This document shows, in pieces, positions 21,131 to 27,121 of a stretch of 27,121 nucleotides of DNA. The number at the start of each line of letters is the position of its first letter. Position 1 is the stretch's first letter. Origin of the DNA: Parasulfuritortus sp037439465 (lineage in GTDB: Bacteria; Pseudomonadota; Gammaproteobacteria; Burkholderiales; Thiobacillaceae); contig JBBIVX010000026.1 of assembly GCA_037439465.1 (NCBI GenBank), positions 1 through 27,121 of the forward strand, read 5' to 3'. Both the position numbers and the translations under genes were made by a program. Below the pieces are notes generated by a model. The model worked only from the letters and a program-made list of their open reading frames with translations, searched no databases and was not told the DNA's origin.

Positions 21131-21763
21131 ATGACCTCCAATGTTGTCACTCCCATGGCGTCTACTCTACGCCGCTCCGGCGAAGACCGTAGGCAAGAGA
21201 TCGTGCTCACTGTACTGGCGCTGGCGCAGGCGCGAGGAGTGGAGGCCATTACCACCCAGGCCATCGCCGGGCACATGGGGCTGACCCAAGGCGCGGTGTT
21301 CCGCCACTTTCCCAACAAGGAGGCGATTTGGGCGGCGGTTCTGGATTGGCTGCAGGCCCGGCTGGCGGAGGTATTCACCCCCCGTCCGGAGGCCACGCCC
21401 GTGACTAAGGTCAAATGTGTCTTCGAGGCCTACATGGACCTGTTCGCCGCCTATCCCGCCGTCCCCCGATTGTTTTTTTCCGATACCCTGCACCATCCTT
21501 ATCCCCAACTGCATGCCCGCCTGCAGAAGATGGTGCGCGGCTGCGAAGACATCCTGGCTCGGTGGCTGGATGAGGCGGTGGAGGCCGGCGAGGCGCGTGT
21601 CGGCGCGTCGCCGGCAATGGCCGCGAAGCTGCTACTGGCATGCATTCAGGGCCTGGCCTTCCAATCCTGCGTGCTGGGCATCGTCGCCGATCCGGTGGCG
21701 GCGGGACGGCAGCTGTTTCCACTTTATCTCGCCGCAATCGGCGCGGCCAAGGAATGTCCGTGA
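21131..21763 (+). CDS. TetR-family regulator of the efflux operon
   Basis: A 210-residue regulator with an N-terminal TetR helix-turn-helix (ITTQAIAGHMGLTQGAVFRH, then FPNKEAIWAAV) and a C-terminal ligand-binding domain of variable sequence. TetR proteins usually repress a neighbouring operon and their own gene until a small ligand binds. ATG 21131 has no clear Shine-Dalgarno; ATG 21155 (MASTLRRSG) is an alternative. Its stop overlaps the start of the outer-membrane factor gene (GTGA), so it is the first gene of the efflux operon. Operator candidates lie at 20967-21023 and 21089-21100. The inducer cannot be inferred from sequence. Confidence 0.88.
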   Translation: MTSNVVTPMASTLRRSGEDRRQEIVLTVLALAQARGVEAITTQAIAGHMGLTQGAVFRHFPNKEAIWAAVLDWLQARLAEVFTPRPEATPVTKVKCVFEAYMDLFAAYPAVPRLFFSDTLHHPYPQLHARLQKMVRGCEDILARWLDEAVEAGEARVGASPAMAAKLLLACIQGLAFQSCVLGIVADPVAAGRQLFPLYLAAIGAAKECP

Positions 21764-23019
21764 AATCCCTTCCTCTCCTGATCCTGTTGCTGGCTTTTTC
21801 CACGGCCCAGGCCGGTGAGCTGGCCGACCTGCTGCGCGCCAGCCTGGACCACCCCAGGGCCGCCGCCCGCGCCGGCGACGTCGCCGCCGCCGACGCCGAC
21901 CTGAAAGCGGCCGAGGCGCGCTATTACGGCCAGGGCAGCCTGCTGGCGGGGCTATCTCGTTTCGAACATGAGCGCGTGGTCGGCGCCTACACGCCCGGTG
22001 ACCCGGCGCCGGCCGACGTAAGCCGCGACATCGCCCGCGCCGGGGTGGTCTACAGCCTGCCCATCGACGTCTTCGGGGTCGTGACCAAGGCCCGCGAGCG
22101 GGCCGAAAGCAACCTGCATGCCGCGCGCTTGAGCCAAACCCAGGATCGCCTGGCGCGCATGCATCAGACCGCCGCCGCCTGGTTCCACTTGCAAGCCCTC
22201 GTGCGCCAAGCCGAGGCGCTGGGCAAGCTCAAGGCCAGCGTGACGGCCTTCCGCGACCGCTTGACCAAGGAAGTCGCCCTGGGCAAGAGCGCCCGGGTGA
22301 ACCTGCGTCTGGCCGAGAGCGAATACCAGCGGGTGCTGGCCGAAGAGGCACAGTTGCAGGCCCAGGTGGACACCGCCCTGGCGGAGCTGGAAGAGGCCGC
22401 CGGCAACCGGCGGCGCCCGGCCGATGCTGACATCCCGATGCCGGCCTGGCGTGAGCCCGGTCTAGCCGAAACCCTGCCGGTCAAGCTGGCGGCGACACGG
22501 GCCGCCAGCGCCCGCGCCCGCGCCGAGGAAAGCCGGCGCGGCCTGCGACCGCAACTGTCCCTGAACGGCAGTTGGTTCGACCAGCACGGCGGCGGTGCCG
22601 ACAACGCGGTGTGGGAGGCTGGCGTGCAACTGGCCGTGCCGCTGACTCCCAGCGGCTGGCGTCAGTCCGATGCCGAGGCGGCCCGGGCCCGCGCCGCCGA
22701 AGACGAGCGCCGCGCCGCCGAACGTGAGACCGCAAAGCAACTCGCCAGCCTGAAGGCCGCTTATGACAGCGCCCGCGCCGGCGTGGCGGTCCTGGAAGCG
22801 GAAGCCGCCTACCGTACCGAGGTGGTGGCGGTGGAGCGGGAAAAGACCCGCCTGGGGGCGCAGACCCTGGAAAACCTGTTGCGCACCGAGCGCGACCTGC
22901 TCGACGCCCAATACCGCCTCGCCAGCGCCCGCGCCCAGGCCGCCTACGCCTGGTCCGCCACCCAGGTGCTGGCGGGCACGCCGGAACCCGAATACATCGA
23001 GACACTGGACCCAAAATGA
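21760..23019 (+). CDS. TolC-family outer-membrane efflux channel
   Basis: A 419-residue outer-membrane factor of the RND efflux system. It has a Sec signal peptide (KSLPLLILLLAFSTAQA, cut before GEL) and a long, alanine- and arginine-rich helical body built from two internal repeats, as in TolC (hairpins near 45-190 and 250-400), including TLENLLRTERDLLDAQYRLA near the C-terminus, the typical end of the second repeat. Start choice: GTG 21760 lies 6 nt after AAGGA and overlaps the tetR stop as GTGA, while the in-frame ATG at 21754 would lie right against that AAGGA and leave no spacing. It forms the outer-membrane duct for the adaptor and pump encoded next, whose gene it overlaps by 4 bp. Confidence 0.85.
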   Translation: MKSLPLLILLLAFSTAQAGELADLLRASLDHPRAAARAGDVAAADADLKAAEARYYGQGSLLAGLSRFEHERVVGAYTPGDPAPADVSRDIARAGVVYSLPIDVFGVVTKARERAESNLHAARLSQTQDRLARMHQTAAAWFHLQALVRQAEALGKLKASVTAFRDRLTKEVALGKSARVNLRLAESEYQRVLAEEAQLQAQVDTALAELEEAAGNRRRPADADIPMPAWREPGLAETLPVKLAATRAASARARAEESRRGLRPQLSLNGSWFDQHGGGADNAVWEAGVQLAVPLTPSGWRQSDAEAARARAAEDERRAAERETAKQLASLKAAYDSARAGVAVLEAEAAYRTEVVAVEREKTRLGAQTLENLLRTERDLLDAQYRLASARAQAAYAWSATQVLAGTPEPEYIETLDPK

Positions 23020-24158
23020 AGAAAAAGCTAATCATCACCGTGATCCTGCTGGCGTTGATCGCCGGCGCTGTCCTGGCCGTCCGGCACAAGCGCGAGGCGG
23101 TGGCCCAACGCCCCGCCGCCGGCATCCCCCCTGTCGTGGTCGCTGCCCGCGAACTCGCCGCCGGGTCGGTGGTGCTGAGCCTGCCGGCCAGCGCCGAGGT
23201 GGTGGCCGCGCGGGAGGCGGTGCTGGCCAGCCGCTTCTCCGCCAACATCACCGAGCTGACCCGCCTGGAAGGCGACCGCTTCAAGAAGGGCGACGTGCTG
23301 GTCCGCCTGGACCTGGCCCAGGCCGAGGCCGACCGCCTGCGCGCCGATGCGGAACTGGCGCGGGTGCGCTTGCAGGAAAACAGCGTTGCCGCTGACTTGG
23401 CGGCGGCGCGCAGCAATCTGAAAGCGGAGCAGGAACGCTATCAGCGTCAGGAAGCCCTGCTCGTCATCGGCGGCGTCGCCCTGGAACAGGTGCAGGCGGG
23501 CCAGGCCGCGCTGGAGGCGGCGCACGCACGGGAGACGGCCGCCGCCAACGCGGTGAAGAGCTACCGCGCCCTGTTGCAAGCCAGCGAGGCGCAAGCAGCC
23601 GCCGCTCGTGTGAACCTGCGCTACGGTGTGATCGCCGCACCGTTCGACGGTGTGGTGACACAGCGCTTGGCCCAGCCCGGCGACCTGGCCGCGCCCGGAA
23701 AACCCCTGTTGAAGGTGATGGACTTGTCCGCCGGGGTGCGTCTGCTGGTGAACGTGCCGGACGGTCTGCATCCCAAGACTCTACACATCGGCCAGGAAAA
23801 CCTGCCCCTCACCCCCTGGCCGGAGGCGGTGGGGCAGGGCATGGCCCGCTTTGAAGCGAAAAGTAAGGCCGCTCTCCAACCCGGTAGCCGCGCCTCGGCC
23901 CGGCTCGAAATATTCCGTGCTGAAAAGGCCGTTCTGCTGCCGCGTGCCTGCCTGCTGGGTGATGATGGCCAGCACGCCGCCGTGTTGAAACTGCTTGACG
24001 GTGGCCGCGTGGCGCGTCAGAACGTGGCCGTGGCCGCCAGCGGCGAGGAGGGCGTGGCGAGTACGGACGCGAACCTTGGCGGTGTCCGCATCGCCTGCGC
24101 CAGCCCGGACATCCTCACCCGGCTGCTGGCCGGCGCGCCCTACATCGTAGGGAAGTAA
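23016..24158 (+). CDS. RND efflux periplasmic adaptor (membrane fusion protein)
   Basis: A 380-residue adaptor of the HlyD/AcrA type. An N-terminal membrane anchor (LIITVILLALIAGAVLAV) is followed by a first lipoyl half (near 62-105, LTRLEGDRFKKGDVLVRLDL), an alpha-helical hairpin (about 105-205), the second lipoyl half with YGVIAAPFDGVVTQRLAQPG near 208-227, and beta-barrel and membrane-proximal domains. It links the pump to the outer-membrane channel. The ATG at 23016 overlaps the stop of the channel gene by 4 bp (ATGA), and the stop is 3 bp before the pump gene. Substrate class is not evident. Confidence 0.92.
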   Translation: MKKKLIITVILLALIAGAVLAVRHKREAVAQRPAAGIPPVVVAARELAAGSVVLSLPASAEVVAAREAVLASRFSANITELTRLEGDRFKKGDVLVRLDLAQAEADRLRADAELARVRLQENSVAADLAAARSNLKAEQERYQRQEALLVIGGVALEQVQAGQAALEAAHARETAAANAVKSYRALLQASEAQAAAARVNLRYGVIAAPFDGVVTQRLAQPGDLAAPGKPLLKVMDLSAGVRLLVNVPDGLHPKTLHIGQENLPLTPWPEAVGQGMARFEAKSKAALQPGSRASARLEIFRAEKAVLLPRACLLGDDGQHAAVLKLLDGGRVARQNVAVAASGEEGVASTDANLGGVRIACASPDILTRLLAGAPYIVGK

Positions 24159-24161
24159 ACC

Positions 24162-27121
24162 ATGTTCCGCTTCTTCCACGCCCGTCCCCAGCTCCTGGCC
24201 GTGATCCTGCTGCTGGCCTCCCTGCTGGGGCTGGTGGGCTACATCAAACTGCCGCGCAACATGTATCCGGACGTGGAGCGACCGCAGGTCACCATCATCA
24301 CCCAGTTGCCGGGCGCAGCAGCCCTGACCGTGGCGCAGAAGCTGTCTCGGCCCATCGAGCAGGAACTGTTCGCCCTGTCCGGTGTGCGCAACGTGGAGAG
24401 CACCAGTAAGAACGAGGTGTCCATCGTCAAGGCCGAGTTCGAATACGCCAAGGGCCTGGATGCCGCCCTGGTGGACGTCTCCAACGCCCTCTCGCGGGTG
24501 CGGGCCAAACTGCCGCCGGAAGTGCCGCCTTCCGCCGTGTACCCCATCGGCAGCTTCACCAACCCGGTGATGGTGCTGGCGGTGTCCCCCATGCCAGGTA
24601 GTGGCCTCTCCCTTTCGCAAGTCCGCCTGCTGGCGGAAAACGACCTGCGCGCCGCCCTCATCACCCAGCCCCACGTCGCCAACGTCGAGGTATTCGGCGG
24701 CCATGAGCCAACCTTGCGGGTGGAGTTTGACCCCCTCAAGCTCGCCCGCCATGGTCTGTCCCAGGCCCAGTTCCAGGAGATCTTGGCCAAGCTCAACCGC
24801 GACTGGCCGCTGGGCACCCTGCAGGGCGGCGGCGCTACCACCACGCTGACCATCTACGGCGAGGGCATGGACGCCCAGCGCCTGCGTCTGCTGCCGGTGG
24901 TCCCCGGCCTGACTCTGGGGGATCTGGCCGACATCCGTCTCGCCGAGGCCGAGCGGTTTTCCGCCTATCACGGCAAAGGTAAACCGGCCATCGCCGTGGC
25001 CATACAGCGCTCTCCTGGCGGCGCCGTGGCCGATGCCATCGCCGCCGTAGAGGAGAAACTGCCTGAGCTCAAGGCCCGCTATCCCGGCCTGGAGATCGCC
25101 GTGGCCGATACCCAGGGCGAGCTAATCAAGACTTCCAACGACAACATGATGGAGGCCCTGCGCGACGCCATCCTCTTCACCAGCCTGGTCATCCTGTTCT
25201 TCCTTGGCAACTGGCGGGCGGTGGTCACGGCACTCATCGCCATCCCCCTGGTGTTCCTCATCACCCTGGCGGTGCTGTGGCTCACCGGCAAGGAGATGAA
25301 CACCATCGTGCTCACCGCCATCATCCTGGCCCTGGGCATGCTTGTGGACGACGCGGTGGTGGTGCTGGAAAACATCGAGCGCCATTTGGGCGAACTGCAT
25401 GAAGATGTGCAAACGGCCATCCGCCAGGGCACCGAGGAGGTACTGTTCCCGGTGCTCGTCGGCACTCTGGCCACCGCCGTGGTGATCGCGCCCCTGATGT
25501 TTGTCGGCGATTTCACCGAGCAGATGTTCAAGCATCTGGTGTTTCCGCTCATCATCGCCGTGCTGGTGTCCTACTTCGTGGCGGTGACCTTCATCCCGCG
25601 CCTGTCCCTCTTCTGGTACCGCAAGGGCCTGCCGGAGAAGAACCGCTTCGAGCGTTTCCTGGAGCGGGTCTATCAGCGCACCCTGGGCCCCGGCGCGGGG
25701 CTGTACGCCCGCTGGCTGGACTGGGCCTTCACCGGCGGCCGGCTGCGTCGCTGGCTGCTGGTGTTGCCGGCCTACGGCCTGCTGGCGGCCAGCTTCGTCC
25801 TCATCATGCCCCTGGTGGGCCGGGACGCCCTGCCGCCCATGGACAGCGGCGTCATCAAGGCCCACGTGCGCTTCTCCGCCAACGAACCGGTGGCGGTGGC
25901 GGAAGCCCGCCTGGCCATTTTCGAGCGGGAACTGATGCGGGACACGCGCCTGAAACGGGCGAGCCTGGTGTTCGGCTCCGAGCCGGGCGTGATCTCCCTG
26001 GGTTCCGGCCAGTTGCCCGCCGAGGCCACCTTCACCCTGGCCTACGTCAACCGCTTCGAACGCCGCGAGGATACCTGGAAAATCGAGGCCGACCTGAGAA
26101 AACGCCTGGCCGCCCTGCCCGGGGTGACGGCTGCGGACGTCTACGGTTTTGGCATCACCCCCATGTCCACCATCAAGGCCACGGTGAACATTCGTCTGTA
26201 TTCGGAAGACTGGCGCCGCCTGCCCGAGGCCGCCGCCAAGGTGCGGGCGGCGCTGGCCAAGGTGCCGGGGCTGACTTCGGTGTCCACCGTGTGGGACGCC
26301 GACGCCCAGGAGACCGTGCTGACCCTGGACGAGGAACGCCTGCGCAGCCTGGGCCTGACCCCGGAGGCGGTGGTGGCGCAACTGCCGCTCAAGGGCGGCG
26401 CGGTGGCGAGTCTTTCAAAACTCTCCACAGTGGGGGCCATCCCGGTGAAGAGTTATTTTGGGGATGCCTACCGGGCCGAACCCGCCACCCTGATGCTGCT
26501 GCCCATCCAACTGCCGAATGGCCAGTCGGTCAGCTTGGGCGAGATCGGCACCTTGGCCCGTGCCCAGGCGGTCTCCACCCTGACCCGCGACCGCATGCAA
26601 TACAGCCTGGATATTCTGGCCTGGCGCGAGAAGGCGCCTTCCAGCGTGCTCGCCGCCCAAGCCGAGGCCGCCGCGCGGGCGGTGCTGCCACCTGGCGTCA
26701 GCCTGGCGGAAAAAGGCGACAACGGCGAGGGCACAGAGTCGAGCAAGCGCATGATGGCCGGCATGATGCTGGGCATGCTGTTGTTGTTCGCAGTGCTGGT
26801 GCCCGCCTACGGCAGCTTCACCCTGGCCGGCATCGCCATGATCGTGCTGCCGCTTTCTGCCCTGGGCGCGGTGTGGGGCCTGCTACTGTTCGACAAGGCC
26901 ATGGCCCTGCCCGCCATCCTGGGCATCATCCTGCTGTTCTCCATCATCGTGAAGAACTCCATCCTGATGGTGGACTTCATCCACGGGCGGGAGCGGGCCG
27001 GCGACACGCCGCTGGCCGCCGCGCGGGATTCCATCCGCCTGCGCTACCGGCCCATTCTGATGACCGCCTTCGGCACCATGGCCGGCCTCTTGCCCGTGGC
27101 CCTGGAACACGCCGTGGGCCT
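24162..27121 (+). CDS. RND efflux permease, C-terminus cut by window end
   Basis: 986 complete codons are visible without a stop; family members have about 1030-1060 residues, so only the last few tens are missing. It is an inner-membrane, proton-driven pump of the hydrophobe/amphiphile (AcrB-like) type. TM1 (AVILLLASLLGLVGYIKLP) is followed by the porter domain opening (MYPDVERPQVTIITQLPGA). TM4 carries the proton-relay pair D396-D397 in GMLVDDAVVVLENIE, and TM10 carries the matching lysine K931 in IIVKNSILMVDF. The last visible part, MAGLLPVALEHAVGL, is the usual loop before the final helices. The D-D/K set excludes the heavy-metal CusA class as the first guess. Third structural gene of the tetR-led operon. 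The substrate is unknown. Confidence 0.93.
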   Translation, partial: MFRFFHARPQLLAVILLLASLLGLVGYIKLPRNMYPDVERPQVTIITQLPGAAALTVAQKLSRPIEQELFALSGVRNVESTSKNEVSIVKAEFEYAKGLDAALVDVSNALSRVRAKLPPEVPPSAVYPIGSFTNPVMVLAVSPMPGSGLSLSQVRLLAENDLRAALITQPHVANVEVFGGHEPTLRVEFDPLKLARHGLSQAQFQEILAKLNRDWPLGTLQGGGATTTLTIYGEGMDAQRLRLLPVVPGLTLGDLADIRLAEAERFSAYHGKGKPAIAVAIQRSPGGAVADAIAAVEEKLPELKARYPGLEIAVADTQGELIKTSNDNMMEALRDAILFTSLVILFFLGNWRAVVTALIAIPLVFLITLAVLWLTGKEMNTIVLTAIILALGMLVDDAVVVLENIERHLGELHEDVQTAIRQGTEEVLFPVLVGTLATAVVIAPLMFVGDFTEQMFKHLVFPLIIAVLVSYFVAVTFIPRLSLFWYRKGLPEKNRFERFLERVYQRTLGPGAGLYARWLDWAFTGGRLRRWLLVLPAYGLLAASFVLIMPLVGRDALPPMDSGVIKAHVRFSANEPVAVAEARLAIFERELMRDTRLKRASLVFGSEPGVISLGSGQLPAEATFTLAYVNRFERREDTWKIEADLRKRLAALPGVTAADVYGFGITPMSTIKATVNIRLYSEDWRRLPEAAAKVRAALAKVPGLTSVSTVWDADAQETVLTLDEERLRSLGLTPEAVVAQLPLKGGAVASLSKLSTVGAIPVKSYFGDAYRAEPATLMLLPIQLPNGQSVSLGEIGTLARAQAVSTLTRDRMQYSLDILAWREKAPSSVLAAQAEAAARAVLPPGVSLAEKGDNGEGTESSKRMMAGMMLGMLLLFAVLVPAYGSFTLAGIAMIVLPLSALGAVWGLLLFDKAMALPAILGIILLFSIIVKNSILMVDFIHGRERAGDTPLAAARDSIRLRYRPILMTAFGTMAGLLPVALEHAVG

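Noticed and set aside
25122..26381. A 419-codon minus-strand frame opposite the RND permease.
   Set aside because: The plus strand encodes a continuous RND pump with conserved residues; the antisense product is low-complexity (H, Q, G rich) and lacks any recognisable domain. The same applies to the 23781-24971 minus-strand frame.

Overview
The window looks like a chromosome segment of a GC-rich, Gram-negative, sulfur-metabolising proteobacterium, probably a beta- or gammaproteobacterium. The evidence is a standard Mfd, a three-part RND efflux system, Tat-exported redox enzymes, c-type cytochromes, and a full flavocytochrome c sulfide dehydrogenase (fccA-fccB). A phosphoribulokinase-like gene hints at autotrophy, but its substrate-binding residues are unusual, so it is not proof of a Calvin cycle.

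Layout. (a) 1-283: the end of an IS3-family element that has cut a Txe/YoeB-type toxin gene. (b) 328-8601: a housekeeping block with a membrane metallophosphoesterase (+), then mfd, a phosphoribulokinase-like gene and a YihY/BrkB-cNMP fusion on the minus strand, then a DUF1015 gene (+). (c) 8602-12040: an insertion-scarred segment. A broken IS91-type transposase lies on the left and a broken IS3-type OrfA on the right. Between them are an SQR/FCSD-like flavoprotein, a DsrE-family protein, a divergent ArsR-rhodanese regulator and the first ~60 residues of a sensor protein. (d) 12040-19884: seven minus-strand genes in the order fccA, fccB, Tat-exported molybdopterin oxidoreductase, four-cluster ferredoxin subunit, diheme cytochrome c, TorD-like chaperone, cytoplasmic polyferredoxin. 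(e) 20059-20775: a Crp/Fnr regulator just upstream of that set. (f) 20776-27121: an operator-rich intergenic region followed by tetR, a TolC-like factor, a membrane-fusion protein and an RND permease that runs off the window.

How the genes work together. The most interesting unit is (d). It joins a sulfide-oxidising flavocytochrome to a DMSO-reductase-family enzyme. That enzyme has no NrfD- or DmsC-type quinone-linked membrane subunit in the cluster and instead has its own soluble diheme cytochrome c. I infer a periplasmic, cytochrome-c-linked sulfur redox module of unassigned substrate. An FNR-type box (TTGAG-N4-ATCAA on the coding strand) lies between fccA and the Crp/Fnr gene, whose recognition helix carries the FNR-like E-T-x-S-R signature. 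This suggests local control by oxygen, NO or redox state. Segment (c) looks like a second, separately acquired sulfane-sulfur module on the cytoplasmic side. In the efflux operon the genes overlap by 4 bp at two junctions and are probably under TetR control.
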